Part shown: positions 1-9,043 of the stretch, in pieces
How positions within the stretch are numbered: position 1 is the first letter of the stretch
Layout of the letters: each line of letters begins with the position of its first letter
Assembly: GCA_031180825.1 (NCBI GenBank)
Contig: JAPSLM010000007.1
Span: 186,001-250,000, forward strand
Origin: Paenibacillus sp.
GTDB taxonomy: Bacteria; Bacillota; Bacilli; Paenibacillales; NBRC-103111
DNA length: 64,000 nucleotides
Direction of reading: 5' to 3'
The notes under the pieces: model-generated
Database searches by the model: none
Seen by the model: the letters and a program-made list of their open reading frames with translations, nothing else
Told to the model about the DNA's origin: nothing
Made by a program: the position numbers and the translations under genes

Positions 1-1584
1 GCCTTTTTTCGCCTGCTCCAACGCGTCCGTCAAAATGGACCGGTCGATGCCGTCGATTTTGATATCCATCTGCAGCGCGGTGACCCCTTTGGCGGTACCC
101 GCCACTTTAAAGTCCATATCGCCGAGATGGTCTTCCATCCCTTGGATGTCCGTCAAGACCGAGTAATGCTCCCCGTCTTTGATCAGCCCCATGGCTACGC
201 CCGCTACCGGAGCTTTGATCGGTACGCCTGCATCCATCATCGCCAGCGTGCTCGCGCAAATGCTCGCCTGCGAAGTCGAGCCGTTCGATTCGAGCACCTC
301 GGAAACCAGGCGGATCGTATACGGGAAGTCGGCTTCGGAAGGAATGACCGGCTCCAGCGCGCGTTCGCCGAGCGCCCCGTGTCCGATTTCGCGCCGTCCC
401 GGCGCACGCAGCGGTCGGGCTTCGCCTACGCTGAACGGCGGGAAATTGTAATGGTGCATAAACCGCTTCGACTCTTCCAGGTCGAGACCGTCAAGAATTT
501 GCACGTCGCCGAGCGCTCCGAGCGTACAAACGCTGAGCGCCTGCGTTTGGCCGCGGGTAAACAAGCCGGAGCCGTGCGTACGCGGCAGCAGATTGATATC
601 GCATTCGATCGGTCGGATTTCATCGAGTCCGCGGCCGTCCGGACGAACCTTATCGTGCGTAATCAAGCGGCGCACTTCTTCTTTTACGATATCGTACAGC
701 GTTTCTTTGACGTCGGCCATTTTCTCCGGCGTTTCGGCGTAGACCGCGGCAAAATGCTCCTTCGCTTCGTTGTTGATCGCGTCGATCGCATCTTGTCTTG
801 CATGCTTCTCCGGAATTTTGACGGCTTCCACCAGACGCGCTTGAGCGAACTCGCGAACCGCTTGGTTTACTTCGCTATCGACGCTGTGAAGCTTGACTTC
901 CATTTTCGGCTTGCCGACTTCCTGCACGAATTGCTCTTGAATGGCAACGATTTTGCGGATTTCGTCATGACCGAACATGATTGCTTCCAGCATGACTTCC
1001 TCCGGCACTTCTTCCGCACCGGCTTCGACCATCATGATCGCATCCTTCGTGCCTGCGACGACGAGGTGAATGTCGCTTTTTTCCGATTGCTCGACGGTCG
1101 GGTTAATGACGAACTGCCCGTCCACCCGTCCGACGATAACGCCGCCAACCGGACCGTTAAACGGCACGTCGGAAATGCTGAGCGCTGCGGAGGTACCGAT
1201 CATTGCGGCAATTTCAGGCGCGCATTCCTGATCGACGCTCATGACGATCGCAACGATCTGCACGTCATTGCGGAACCCTTCCGGAAACAGCGGACGAATC
1301 GGACGGTCTGTCAAGCGGCTGGACAAAATCGCCTTTTCGCTGGGACGTCCTTCTCTTTTAATAAACCCGCCGGGGATTTTACCTACCGAATAAAGACGCT
1401 CCTCATAGTTTACGGTCAGAGGGAAAAAATCCAAATCTTTCGGCTCGGCGGAAGCCGTTACCGTACATAGCACGACGGTTTCGCCGTAGCGCGCGACGAC
1501 AGCGCCGTTCGCCTGCTTCGCCAGTCGTCCGGTTTCGAGAATCAACGGACGTCCGCCGAGATCCATCTGTACTTGCTTCTCCAT
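1..1584 (-). CDS. pnp: Polyribonucleotide nucleotidyltransferase (PNPase), C-terminal part beyond window
   Basis: PNPase degrades RNA 3'->5' using phosphate and is a trimeric core enzyme of mRNA turnover. The frame is open from the ATG at 1584 to base 1, giving 528 residues of a protein usually near 700, so both RNase PH domains are present but the KH and S1 RNA-binding domains lie outside the window. The N-terminus [19 protein letters not shown] and the acidic motif [10 protein letters not shown] (Asp489, Asp491) in the second PH domain are typical of the active site. A clear Shine-Dalgarno (GTAGGAGG) sits just upstream of the ATG. The gene follows rpsO, the usual order in bacteria, with a stem-loop and a possible promoter between them. 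Identification is firm. Confidence 0.96.
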   Translation of the reverse strand, partial: MEKQVQMDLGGRPLILETGRLAKQANGAVVARYGETVVLCTVTASAEPKDLDFFPLTVNYEERLYSVGKIPGGFIKREGRPSEKAILSSRLTDRPIRPLFPEGFRNDVQIVAIVMSVDQECAPEIAAMIGTSAALSISDVPFNGPVGGVIVGRVDGQFVINPTVEQSEKSDIHLVVAGTKDAIMMVEAGAEEVPEEVMLEAIMFGHDEIRKIVAIQEQFVQEVGKPKMEVKLHSVDSEVNQAVREFAQARLVEAVKIPEKHARQDAIDAINNEAKEHFAAVYAETPEKMADVKETLYDIVKEEVRRLITHDKVRPDGRGLDEIRPIECDINLLPRTHGSGLFTRGQTQALSVCTLGALGDVQILDGLDLEESKRFMHHYNFPPFSVGEARPLRAPGRREIGHGALGERALEPVIPSEADFPYTIRLVSEVLESNGSTSQASICASTLAMMDAGVPIKAPVAGVAMGLIKDGEHYSVLTDIQGMEDHLGDMDFKVAGTAKGVTALQMDIKIDGIDRSILTDALEQAKKG

Positions 1585-1711
1585 ATTTAACCTCCTACAA
1601 TTTTCGTTCAAAGCTTCTGAAGTTCCATACCCGGAATTCGTTATGTAAGATCATTTTCGGGTCAGCTTGCCGCCGGATCGCCAAAACGCCGGTCTTCTTT
1701 AACCATTCTGC

Positions 1712-1742
1712 ATATTAGTCAGTATTTCCTTCTTTTTATCAA
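1712..1742 (-). promoter_or_regulatory. Possible sigma-A promoter for pnp
   Basis: On the minus strand TTGATA (1737-1742) is followed after 19 bases by TAATAT (1712-1717). The spacer is longer than the ideal 17, so this is only a candidate, but it lies downstream of the rpsO stem-loop and about 130 bases before the pnp start, where a second promoter would make sense. Confidence 0.35.
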
Positions 1743-1830
1743 AATAGTAACCGAAAAGAACGGCTTGTGGATAAGAGGCAGCGACAAATCCTGTTCGAAC
1801 AAGCTGCCTGGATCAGGCTATCCCGATATT

Positions 1831-1909
1831 TTAAAAAAGCAACCCCGCAGCCCGTGCATCCGAACGCCAAGCGTTCCGGCGTGCACAAAGGACAAACGTG
1901 GTTGCTTTA
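1831..1909 (-). terminator. rpsO-pnp intercistronic stem-loop, terminator-like
   Basis: In transcript sense the arms AAAGCAACC and GGTTGCTTT enclose a second stem (GTGCA/TGCAC with GAACGC/GCGTTC inside), and the outer arm runs into TTTTTTAAAA. The long branched stem followed by T residues fits a rho-independent terminator or attenuator after rpsO. Stems between rpsO and pnp are known RNase processing sites in other bacteria, so either role is possible. Confidence 0.65.
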
Positions 1910-1923
1910 GTTGTAAGACAAAA

Positions 1924-2193
1924 TTAACGGCGCAGACCGAGTTTTTCGATCAAAGCGCTGTAACGCTTGACGTCTTTGTTTTTCAAGTACGTCAGAAGCT
2001 TACGGCGTTGGCCGACCATTTTGAGCAGACCGCGACGAGAATGATGATCTTTCTTGTGCGTCTTCAAGTGGTTCGTCAGGTTCACGATGTTCTCCGTCAG
2101 AATTGCAACTTGCACTTCTGGAGATCCCGTATCGCTCTCATGCGTTTTGTGCGTTTGGATCAGTTCCTGCTTGCGTTCTTGTGTCAATGCCAT
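1924..2193 (-). CDS. rpsO: 30S ribosomal protein S15
   Basis: S15 binds 16S rRNA helices in the central domain and nucleates the 30S platform. The product is 89 residues, exactly the family length, with the conserved [15 protein letters not shown] and [12 protein letters not shown] segments and the C-terminal LGLRR. The frame is open further upstream, but the ATG at 2193 has an ideal Shine-Dalgarno (TCGGAGGTGA) and gives the canonical MALTQERK start. It has its own promoter after ribF and precedes pnp. S15 represses its own translation in several bacteria; the leader here contains small hairpins that could serve this. Confidence 0.98.
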   Translation of the reverse strand: MALTQERKQELIQTHKTHESDTGSPEVQVAILTENIVNLTNHLKTHKKDHHSRRGLLKMVGQRRKLLTYLKNKDVKRYSALIEKLGLRR

Positions 2194-2225
2194 GATTGAG
2201 TCACCTCCGAAAATAATAAGTATAT

Positions 2226-2266
2226 CCCCTGTGGCCCAGAGACCGATGGAGTACTCGATTCTCCAT
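2226..2266 (-). promoter_or_regulatory. Possible structured rpsO leader
   Basis: The transcript between promoter and rpsO carries a 6-bp stem, ATGGAG (transcript sense) pairing with CTCCAT, and next to it CTCTG-GGCCA-CAGGG. S15 is known to bind its own mRNA leader in Bacillaceae, so an autoregulatory site here is plausible, but the hairpins are short and the assignment is inference. Confidence 0.3.
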
Positions 2267-2330
2267 GCCAAGGTTCATGCGCTGTTCTGAATTCCTCATA
2301 CAAAAGCATGTTGAATCGACAACGCTTCAT

Positions 2331-2360
2331 AGTATACCATAGTTTGTTTATAAAAGTAAA
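2331..2360 (-). promoter_or_regulatory. Sigma-A promoter of rpsO
   Basis: The -10 hexamer TATACT (2331-2336) is preceded by TATGG, giving an extended -10, and TTTACT (2355-2360) lies 18 bases upstream. It sits directly after the ribF stop and about 140 bases before the rpsO start. Confidence 0.65.
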
Positions 2361-2366
2361 ATAAAA

Positions 2367-3326
2367 TTACGAGTTTTGTACCGTATTCCGAGCCGCAAGG
2401 ATCGAACGCGCCTGATCCGCATCCTGACCGATCTGGGAGATCAGTTCTTGAACCGAAGCGAATCTTCGTTCTTCGCGGATAAATTCGAGCAGCTCCACCT
2501 GAACGTTCTCTCCGTAAATCGTTTCGTGAAAGTCGAACAAATGCGCCTCCAGTGCAGGCTGCGTCAAACCGGTGACGAAGGTGGGCTTCACCCCGACATT
2601 CATCACGCCGCCCACTTCGCGCCCCCCGATAGTGACCTGTACGGCATAGACGCCATTCGCCGGAATGACGAAGGGCTGGCTCACCTCAAGATTCGCAGTC
2701 GGGAAACCGATGGTGCGGCCCCGCCCGTCTCCATGCACGACCGTCCCTTCCAGCCGGTAAGGCCGGGCAAGGAGCGCATTCGCTTCGGCAATATCGCCGC
2801 GCAGCAGGCATTCGCGAATCAACGTGCTGCTGACCTTCTCGCCATTTCTGTGAAACGGACGAACGACCTCGACCGCAAATCTCCCCTTGGCCAAATCGCA
2901 TAGCGTATCCGGCGTCCCTGCGCCCTTGTAGCCGAAGGTAAAGTCAAATCCGACGAAAACCGTACTCACCTTCAACGGCACAAGCATATGCTCGACAAAC
3001 TGTTCGGGCGTGACGCGCATAAACGATTCGCTGAAATTCACGACATAGGTCGTGTCGACGTGAAGCTGCCGCAGCAATTCCTGCTTGGCCGCGAGCGGCG
3101 TAAGCAGCTTGGTGTATTTGTCCATCCCGAGCACTTGTCTCGGATGCGGATGAAACGTCATGATGGCAGCCGGCTGCCGAAGCTCGGCCCCGCGTTCGAC
3201 CGCCCTCCGGATCACTTCCCGGTGACCGAGGTGAACGCCGTCGAAATCTCCGATCGCCAGCACCTTGGCGGCATCGTCCGGACAGCCGTCCTGCGGCAGC
3301 GGATACGATAGCTGTACCGTTTCCAT
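2367..3326 (-). CDS. ribF: Bifunctional riboflavin kinase / FAD synthetase
   Basis: RibF phosphorylates riboflavin to FMN and adenylylates FMN to FAD in the cytosol. The 319-residue product has the N-terminal nucleotidyltransferase domain with GDFDGVHLGH (residues 26-35) and FHPHPRQVL, the SSTLIRECL motif at the domain end, and a C-terminal kinase domain with GRTIGFPTANLE and GGVMNVGVKPTF. A GTG five codons upstream is also open, but the ATG at 3326 is better spaced from GAAGG and matches family length. It follows truB after 48 bases and closes the rimP-nusA-infB operon; the truB-ribF pairing is common in Firmicutes. Confidence 0.95.
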   Translation of the reverse strand: METVQLSYPLPQDGCPDDAAKVLAIGDFDGVHLGHREVIRRAVERGAELRQPAAIMTFHPHPRQVLGMDKYTKLLTPLAAKQELLRQLHVDTTYVVNFSESFMRVTPEQFVEHMLVPLKVSTVFVGFDFTFGYKGAGTPDTLCDLAKGRFAVEVVRPFHRNGEKVSSTLIRECLLRGDIAEANALLARPYRLEGTVVHGDGRGRTIGFPTANLEVSQPFVIPANGVYAVQVTIGGREVGGVMNVGVKPTFVTGLTQPALEAHLFDFHETIYGENVQVELLEFIREERRFASVQELISQIGQDADQARSILAARNTVQNS

Positions 3327-3374
3327 GGATGTATCCTTCACCTACATTTCTTTGGTGCGTTTGACCGCTCAAGC

Positions 3375-4316
3375 TCAAGAAAATATTTTGACCGGCAGCA
3401 GCAACCCCGGTTCCGAATCCCATTCAAAAAGACCGATTAATCCGCCCGTCTCTTCCGTGAAGCAGGCGACCGCCCGCTCGCCGCCGGACGACAAGGCGTT
3501 TAAGGCCGCCTTCTGGCTCTCGCTGGCACGAATCTTTTGACCCTGCAGCGCCTTCTGCGCTTGAACGGAAGAAAGCCGGACGGACGGCAAGTGGGAAACC
3601 GCCTGCTCCATCGGAATCAGCTTCCCGGCAAGCTCTCCGTTCCGGTGGAGAGCTTCGATCTGCTCAAGCGTCAAGCATCGTTCCGGTCCGATATGTCCGG
3701 TAGAGGTTCGCACCAGCTCCGCCATCACGGCAGGCACGCCGAGAGCTTGTCCGATATCCGCACACAGCGTGCGGATATACGTTCCCTTGGAGCAGTCGAC
3801 GCGAAACTTGACCTGCGGATAATCTCCCGACCAGTCCGTTTCCAGCACTTCGATGCCGTAAATGGTAACCTTCCTGGACTTCCGCTCTACTTGCACGCCC
3901 TGCCGGGCCAGCTCGTACAATCGTTTGCCGTCCACCTTGACGGCAGAATACATCGGCGGCACCTGTTCGATGTCGCCAATAAAGCGCAAGACCGCCGCGG
4001 TCGCTTGCTCCGGCGTCAAACGCTCTCCAAGCCGCTCTACGCGCTCCAGCACTTCCCCCGACATGTCTTCCGTATCGGTGGCAAGTCCCAAAAGCAGCGT
4101 CGCTTCGTACGCTTTCGGCAGCTCTTGGATATATTCGACAAGACGTGTCGCCCTGCCGATGCAAAGCGGCAGGACGCCAGTCACTTGGGGATCAAGCGTT
4201 CCCGTGTGGCCGATCCGCTTGATTCTTACGATGCGCCGCACTTTAGCCACCACATCGTGCGAAGTAAAGCCCTTCGGCTTCCACACGGGCAAAATGCCTT
4301 CCAATTCCGTTGTCAT
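3375..4316 (-). CDS. truB: tRNA pseudouridine(55) synthase TruB
   Basis: TruB isomerises U55 of the T-loop in nearly all elongator tRNAs. The 313-residue protein carries the catalytic motif GTLDPQVTGVLP with Asp42 as nucleophile, the KPKGFTSHDVV start typical of the family, and the KVDGKRLYELAR and CSKGTYIRTLCADIG motifs. The C-terminal third resembles the PUA-like TruB tail. The ATG overlaps the nrnA stop in an ATGA junction, so translation is probably coupled. Length and motifs are normal and I see no alternative. Confidence 0.97.
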   Translation of the reverse strand: MTTELEGILPVWKPKGFTSHDVVAKVRRIVRIKRIGHTGTLDPQVTGVLPLCIGRATRLVEYIQELPKAYEATLLLGLATDTEDMSGEVLERVERLGERLTPEQATAAVLRFIGDIEQVPPMYSAVKVDGKRLYELARQGVQVERKSRKVTIYGIEVLETDWSGDYPQVKFRVDCSKGTYIRTLCADIGQALGVPAVMAELVRTSTGHIGPERCLTLEQIEALHRNGELAGKLIPMEQAVSHLPSVRLSSVQAQKALQGQKIRASESQKAALNALSSGGERAVACFTEETGGLIGLFEWDSEPGLLLPVKIFS

Positions 4317-5299
4317 GCGAGCGCCATCCCTACTTCCCGGACGACTCGTTCAACCGCTTCGGACATGGCACCGCGAATCGTACAACCGGCCGCCTTGACA
4401 TGCCCGCCGCCGCCGAATTTTTGGGCGATTGCCGCGACATCGGCCAAGCCTCCGGAACGGAGGCTGACCTTGATGATCCCGGGCTCTTTTTCCTTGAACA
4501 GCATGCCGACTTCAACCCCTTCGACATTGCGCGCATAGTTGACGAGTCCGTCCATATCTTCGCTGGACGCATCGGTTGCGGACAGATCGTCCAAGGTGAC
4601 GGACAGCCAGGCAACCTTGTTTTCATGGGCGAAGGACAACGTATTGAGGCTTCGTTTCAGCAAGGATACCTGACCGAGAGTCATCGTTTCGAGCAGCCGT
4701 TCGGCAAGCTCGTGCCCTTTCACCCCGCGCGCCAGCATATCTGCCGCAATCTGCATCACCTTGGGCGTCGTATTGGAATACCGAAAGCCTCCCGTATCGG
4801 TCAGCAGACCGGTATAAATACAATTGTTCAGCTCCGGCGTGAACTCCAGGTTCAGCTGCAGCGCCAGATCGTACAGCACTTCCACGGTAGCCGCGGCGTC
4901 GGAACGCACCAGATTCACGGTTCCGAACCCGTCATTCGTGGCATGATGATCGATGTTCAGCAGCTTTCGCTCCGGCTCGAAGCATTCGCTCACCGCGCCG
5001 ATTCGTCCGAAATCCGCACAATCGACCGAAATTACCGCCGCGAACTTGCGTTCGGGCGGAGCTGTCTCGTATTCGATGACCGAATGGGGCCCGGCCATGT
5101 AACTAAACTTATCCGGGATACGCCCTTCGTTGATCAAAGTGAACCGTTTGTTTAACGACTGCAGCATCCAAGCGACCGCAAACGTGGACCCGACGGCATC
5201 GCCGTCGGGCTGCACGTGGGATACGACCAGAAAATCATCCTGCTCGCGGATAAACCCGGCTGCCGCTTGAAGCTGAACGGCATATTCCGCTGCGGTCAT
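4313..5299 (-). CDS. nrnA: DHH-family oligoribonuclease / pAp phosphatase NrnA
   Basis: NrnA (YtqI) removes nanoRNAs left by RNA decay and dephosphorylates 3'-phosphoadenosine 5'-phosphate. The 328 residues show the phosphoesterase signature: [11 protein letters not shown] (His28, Asp32, Asp34), the DHH triplet Asp117-His118-His119 in NIDHHATN, and a C-terminal DHHA1 domain with [10 protein letters not shown] near residue 300. It lies between rbfA and truB, overlapping both by ATGA junctions. This DHH gene occupies the same slot in many Firmicutes. Family membership is firm; the exact in vivo substrate is inferred. Confidence 0.92.
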   Translation of the reverse strand: MTAAEYAVQLQAAAGFIREQDDFLVVSHVQPDGDAVGSTFAVAWMLQSLNKRFTLINEGRIPDKFSYMAGPHSVIEYETAPPERKFAAVISVDCADFGRIGAVSECFEPERKLLNIDHHATNDGFGTVNLVRSDAAATVEVLYDLALQLNLEFTPELNNCIYTGLLTDTGGFRYSNTTPKVMQIAADMLARGVKGHELAERLLETMTLGQVSLLKRSLNTLSFAHENKVAWLSVTLDDLSATDASSEDMDGLVNYARNVEGVEVGMLFKEKEPGIIKVSLRSGGLADVAAIAQKFGGGGHVKAAGCTIRGAMSEAVERVVREVGMALA

Positions 5300-5652
5300 G
5301 CTTCCGCATTCCCCTCGTTAATTTGATGAAGAAGCGTTTCGATCTTGCTGCCGTAATCAATCGAGGCGTCGAACTTAAACAGCAGTTCCGGAATTTTGCG
5401 CATCCGAATTCGTTTGCCGAGCTCGGAACGGATAAATCCGGCGCCGCGGGCGAGTGCCTTCAGCGTCTCTTCCTTCTGTTCGTCGCTGCCAAGCACGCTC
5501 AAGAATACTTTGGCTTGGGAAAAATCATTCGTCACATCGACGCCGGTCACGGTGATGAAACCGATCCGCGGGTCTTTCAATTCGGATTGAATGATTTGGC
5601 TCAGTTCCTTTTTGATTTGTTCCCCGACTCTGCCCACGCGAATTTTTGCCAT
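5296..5652 (-). CDS. rbfA: Ribosome-binding factor A
   Basis: RbfA is a KH-fold assembly factor that binds the 30S subunit near the 5' end of 16S rRNA and supports maturation, especially in the cold. The 118-residue protein has the family start [20 protein letters not shown], the [25 protein letters not shown] core and the [17 protein letters not shown] tail. It follows infB by six bases, the canonical infB-rbfA pairing, and overlaps nrnA. Confidence 0.97.
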   Translation of the reverse strand: MAKIRVGRVGEQIKKELSQIIQSELKDPRIGFITVTGVDVTNDFSQAKVFLSVLGSDEQKEETLKALARGAGFIRSELGKRIRMRKIPELLFKFDASIDYGSKIETLLHQINEGNAEA

Positions 5653-5658
5653 AGCGGA

Positions 5659-8373
5659 TCACCTCTCTACAGTTTCCATAACGAAGGCTTCAATCGTGTC
5701 TCCCTCTTTAAGATCATTAAAACGCTCCAAAGATATACCGCATTCGTAGCCTTGAGCTACTTCTTTCGCATCGTCCTTGAATCGTTTCAGCGAGTCGATC
5801 TTGCCTTGGAATACAACGATACCGCTGCGGACAATCCGTACCTCGGCGGAACGAACGATTTTGCCGTCCGTCACCATGCAGCCTGCAATCGTGCCGACCT
5901 TGGATACTTTAAAGATGTTGCGGACTTCGGCGTGCCCGATGACCACTTCTTTATATTCCGGATCGAGCAGCCCTTTCATCGCTTGCTCAATTTCTTCCAT
6001 GACTTTGTAAATGATGCTGTGCAAACGAATATCGACTTTTTCCTGCTCGGCGGTGTTTTTCGCTTGCGGCTCCGGACGAACGTTGAAGCCGATGACGATC
6101 GCGTTGGAAGCGGAAGCCAAAATAACGTCCGATTCGGTGATAGCCCCTACGCCGCTATGCAAAATTTTAACGCGAGCGCCTTCCACGTCAATTTTCTCCA
6201 AGGAACCTTTGAGGGCCTCGGCGGAACCTTGTACGTCCGCTTTAATAATCACGTTCAGATCTTTGACTTCGCCTTCTTTAATCTGTTTGTACAGATCGTC
6301 CAGCGTTACGCGGGCGTTCGCGCCCATTTCGGATTGACGCAGCGTAATGGCGCGCTTCTCGGCGATATCTCTCGCTTTACGCTCGTCCTCGAACACCAGG
6401 AACGGATCGCCGGCCTGAGGCACTTCCGTCAGACCGGTAATTTCCACCGGTGTCGATGGCCCGGCTTCTTTCAGCTTGCGCCCTTTATCGTTCATCATCG
6501 CCCGCACACGCCCGAAGCAGACGCCTGCGACGAAGCTGTCGCCCACTTTAAGCGTACCGTGCTGGATCAAGACACGCGCCACAGGCCCTTTGCCTTTGTC
6601 CAGCTCGGCCTCGATGACCGTTCCTCTGGCCCGCTTGTTCGGATTGGCTTTCAATTCCTGCACTTCGGCTACAAGCAAAATCATGTCAAGCAGATTTTCC
6701 AAACCGAGCCCTTGCTTCGCGGAAATATTGCAGAAAATCGTGTCGCCGCCCCATTCTTCGGGAACGAGCTCGTATTCGGTCAATTCTTGCTTCACCCGAT
6801 CCGCGTTCGCTTCCGGCTTATCGATCTTATTCACCGCTACGATAATCGGTACCTTCGCCGCTTTCGCATGGTTGATCGCCTCGACCGTTTGCGGCATAAC
6901 GCCGTCATCGGCAGCGACGACAATGATTGTGATATCCGTTACCTGTGCGCCGCGGGCACGCATGGACGTGAAGGCTTCGTGGCCCGGCGTATCGAGGAAC
7001 GTGATCTTTTTGTTATGCACTTCGACTTGGTATGCGCCGATATGCTGCGTAATCCCGCCCGCTTCGCCTTCGGTTACGCTTGTTTTGCGGATCGCATCGA
7101 GCAGCGTCGTTTTACCGTGGTCGACGTGACCCATGATCGTAACGACCGGCGGACGTTCTCTCAAATCGGCTTCGTCGTCCTGCTCTTCAAACTGTTCGAA
7201 CTTGTCTTCCTCGACCGGAATTTTCAGTTCGACCTCTACACCGTATTCGGAAGCCAGCAATTGGATCGCATCCAGATCAAGCTCCTGGTTGATGGTTGCC
7301 ATCACGCCGAGGAACAGAAGCTTCTTAATGACTTCGGAAGCGTCCTTATGCAGCGCTTTGGCCGTCTCCCCTACCGTCATCGTTCCGCGCACGATAATTT
7401 TCTTAGGCGTATTGTCGATCTTCGGTTTCGGCGGCTCTTGATTTCTGCCGCCCCGGCCATGAGCTTTGCCGCCGCGGTTTGGCGCGCCTTTACCGCCGCG
7501 GTTATCGTCAAAGCGTTTGTTATGGGTCGGTTTCGATTTCTTCGCGCCTCTGTTGGATGCCGAATCGTCTAAATCCACCCCGATGGTGGCTGTAGTCGGT
7601 TTCGGAGGAACGGAAGCCTGGCGATTCCCGCCCCGATCGTTATTGCGCTGCTCGAAGCCGCCGCCTCTGCGCTGGCCTTGCTGGCCTTGCTGGCCGCCGC
7701 CTTGACCTCCTCGATTGCCGCCGCCTTGGCCCTGGCCGCCGCGATTGCCGCCTTGACCTCCTTGGCCCTGGCCTTGCCCGCCGCGATTACCGCCTCCGCC
7801 TTGGCCGCCGCGGTTACCGCCGCCTTGGGTTCCTTGGCCTTGACCTTGGGCACCGCGATTGCCGCCTTGGCCGCCTTGCCCGCCGCGATTGCCGCCTTGC
7901 CCGCCGCGATTGCCGCCGCCTTGGCCTCCTTGACCTCCGCGATTGCGATCTTGTCCTTGGCGATCCCCTTGGCGGGATTGGCCTTGACGGCCTTCGCCGC
8001 CTTGACCTTGCGGTCTGTTTTGTCCCTGACCGCTATTTTGTTTAGGCGAAGCCGATTGTACTTGCGCCGTTTGCGGGCGCTGCTCCGGCTTCGGCTGCGC
8101 CGCTACCGTTTGTTGCTTGGACTCCGGACGATTCGACGGCTTATCCCCTGTTTTGGCTCCGCCCTCGCCCCGTTTTGCTGCTGCATTGGCTTTTACGTCT
8201 CTGAAAAATTTCTCTACACTCGACACCGCATCATTCTCCATTACGCTCATATGATTGTTGACCGGAATATCCAGTCTTTTCAAAATCGTGATGATCTCTT
8301 TGCTGCTCATATTTAAAGATTTGGCATATTCGTACACTCTGAGTTTGTCTTTATTATTATCTTGTTTGGTCAA
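5659..8373 (-). CDS. infB: Translation initiation factor IF-2
   Basis: IF-2 is the GTPase that brings fMet-tRNA to the 30S subunit and promotes subunit joining. At 904 residues it is much longer than the B. subtilis protein (about 716). An N-terminal IF2-N domain (1-45) is followed by a Gly/Gln/Asn/Arg-rich low-complexity stretch (about 113-255) and a basic linker to about 325. After this come a second IF2-N domain (330-375), the G domain with GHVDHGKT (415-422), DTPGHEAF and NKID, then domains II, III and IV. The start is a TTG at 8373 with GGAGGTGGACGGTA upstream. It overlaps ylxQ by 17 bases, indicating coupled translation. Confidence 0.97.
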   Translation of the reverse strand: MTKQDNNKDKLRVYEYAKSLNMSSKEIITILKRLDIPVNNHMSVMENDAVSSVEKFFRDVKANAAAKRGEGGAKTGDKPSNRPESKQQTVAAQPKPEQRPQTAQVQSASPKQNSGQGQNRPQGQGGEGRQGQSRQGDRQGQDRNRGGQGGQGGGNRGGQGGNRGGQGGQGGNRGAQGQGQGTQGGGNRGGQGGGGNRGGQGQGQGGQGGNRGGQGQGGGNRGGQGGGQQGQQGQRRGGGFEQRNNDRGGNRQASVPPKPTTATIGVDLDDSASNRGAKKSKPTHNKRFDDNRGGKGAPNRGGKAHGRGGRNQEPPKPKIDNTPKKIIVRGTMTVGETAKALHKDASEVIKKLLFLGVMATINQELDLDAIQLLASEYGVEVELKIPVEEDKFEQFEEQDDEADLRERPPVVTIMGHVDHGKTTLLDAIRKTSVTEGEAGGITQHIGAYQVEVHNKKITFLDTPGHEAFTSMRARGAQVTDITIIVVAADDGVMPQTVEAINHAKAAKVPIIVAVNKIDKPEANADRVKQELTEYELVPEEWGGDTIFCNISAKQGLGLENLLDMILLVAEVQELKANPNKRARGTVIEAELDKGKGPVARVLIQHGTLKVGDSFVAGVCFGRVRAMMNDKGRKLKEAGPSTPVEITGLTEVPQAGDPFLVFEDERKARDIAEKRAITLRQSEMGANARVTLDDLYKQIKEGEVKDLNVIIKADVQGSAEALKGSLEKIDVEGARVKILHSGVGAITESDVILASASNAIVIGFNVRPEPQAKNTAEQEKVDIRLHSIIYKVMEEIEQAMKGLLDPEYKEVVIGHAEVRNIFKVSKVGTIAGCMVTDGKIVRSAEVRIVRSGIVVFQGKIDSLKRFKDDAKEVAQGYECGISLERFNDLKEGDTIEAFVMETVER
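7609..8037 (-). repeat. Low-complexity Gly/Gln/Asn/Arg-rich coding repeat inside infB
   Basis: These bases encode residues about 113-255 of IF-2, made of irregular copies of short units such as [11 protein letters not shown] and GGQGGNR. On the plus strand it reads as repeated TTGGCCGCC/GCGATTGCC-type units. The units are imperfect, so slippage or recombination over time is likely, but the frame is intact. Confidence 0.85.
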
Positions 8374-8698
8374 TACCGTCCACCTCCGTACGTTCTAACT
8401 GCTTCAACAACATCCGCGCAAACCCTGCATCGTTTACCCCAATGACGACTCGCGCTTTTTTTCCGATACTGGCTCCAAGCTGATCCCGACGGCCGTACTG
8501 ATGGATAGGAACTTGATAATAAATGCACTTATCGTTCACTTTCTTGAAGGTGCCTGCGGAAGCGTCTTCGGCCACGATCACAAGCTTCGTTTCGCCGCTT
8601 CGAACCGATTCGATCACCATATCTTCACCGGTAACCAGCTTTCCCGCCCGCATGGCGAGCCCCAGATTCGAGAAAAATTTGTCACTATTCTTGTTCAT
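8357..8698 (-). CDS. ylxQ: L7Ae-family ribosomal-type protein YlxQ
   Basis: This is a small protein of the L7Ae/L30e RNA-binding fold, found in the nusA-infB operon of Firmicutes and thought to bind kink-turn RNA. With the ATG at 8698 it has 113 residues and the signature [20 protein letters not shown] followed by [17 protein letters not shown]. The frame is open eight codons further upstream (MPEKMRW), but the inner start matches the family and overlaps the ylxR end. It also overlaps infB at its 3' end. Its biological role is not well established. Confidence 0.88.
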   Translation of the reverse strand: MNKNSDKFFSNLGLAMRAGKLVTGEDMVIESVRSGETKLVIVAEDASAGTFKKVNDKCIYYQVPIHQYGRRDQLGASIGKKARVVIGVNDAGFARMLLKQLERTEVDGIDQTR

Positions 8699-8999
8699 CA
8701 TCCACCGCATCTTTTCCGGCAATAAATTCGTCTTCCACTTTAATAAAATCCTGCTCGAGAGCGTCGTAAATATCCGGACTGACCGACGATTTCAGTGCGC
8801 GATCGAGCGCACGCGATTTCTTGGCCAGCTTGAAGCAGGATAGTTTACCGCACAAATAGGCGCCGCGTCCGGCTTTTTTTCCCGTCAAATCGATGAGCAT
8901 TTCATCATTCGGCGTTTTCACCACGCGGATTAGTTCTTTTTTAGGCATCATCTGCTGGCAGGCTACGCATTTACGCAGAGGTATTTTTCTTTGTTTCAT
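8685..8999 (-). CDS. ylxR: YlxR family RNA-binding protein (DUF448)
   Basis: YlxR proteins are small, basic, operon partners of nusA and have been linked to RNA binding or transcriptional regulation. The 104-residue product has the pattern RKCVACQQMMPK (Cys11, Cys14) and GRGAYLCGKLSCFK (Cys50, Cys55), and the family GKKAGRGAYLC motif. The family is usually about 90-100 residues. It is 44 bases after nusA and overlaps ylxQ, so co-expression with the translation operon is clear. Confidence 0.92.
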   Translation of the reverse strand: MKQRKIPLRKCVACQQMMPKKELIRVVKTPNDEMLIDLTGKKAGRGAYLCGKLSCFKLAKKSRALDRALKSSVSPDIYDALEQDFIKVEDEFIAGKDAVDDEQE

Positions 9000-9043
9000 C
9001 GGATCATCCCCTCCCGCATGGCCGTCAGACCGATGTCTGCGAA

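Larger units (their letters stand above)
1585..1923. other. Intergenic region rpsO-pnp (339 bases)
   Basis: There is no credible gene here. The region holds the rpsO stem-loop at 1831-1909, a weak candidate promoter at 1712-1742 and the pnp ribosome-binding site. The remaining leader of about 110 bases has no strong hairpin that I can see. Confidence 0.6.

Noticed and set aside
127..1470. Plus-strand open frame of 447 codons at the window start
   Set aside because: It is antisense to pnp, which is well conserved over the same bases.
5323..7572. Long plus-strand open frame of 749 codons opposite rbfA and infB
   Set aside because: It lies antisense to infB, whose motifs are certain. Its composition (His/Phe/Arg/Asp-rich) is the usual mirror image of a minus-strand GC-biased gene, and it has no family motif.
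7609..8037. CRISPR-like or tandem DNA repeat
   Set aside because: The units are imperfect, in frame with infB and have no regular unique spacers; it is a low-complexity coding region.
7678..8316. Plus-strand Ala/Leu-rich frame resembling a membrane protein
   Set aside because: It is the complement of the glycine-rich infB repeat; the apparent hydrophobic helices come from GCC/TTG repeats.
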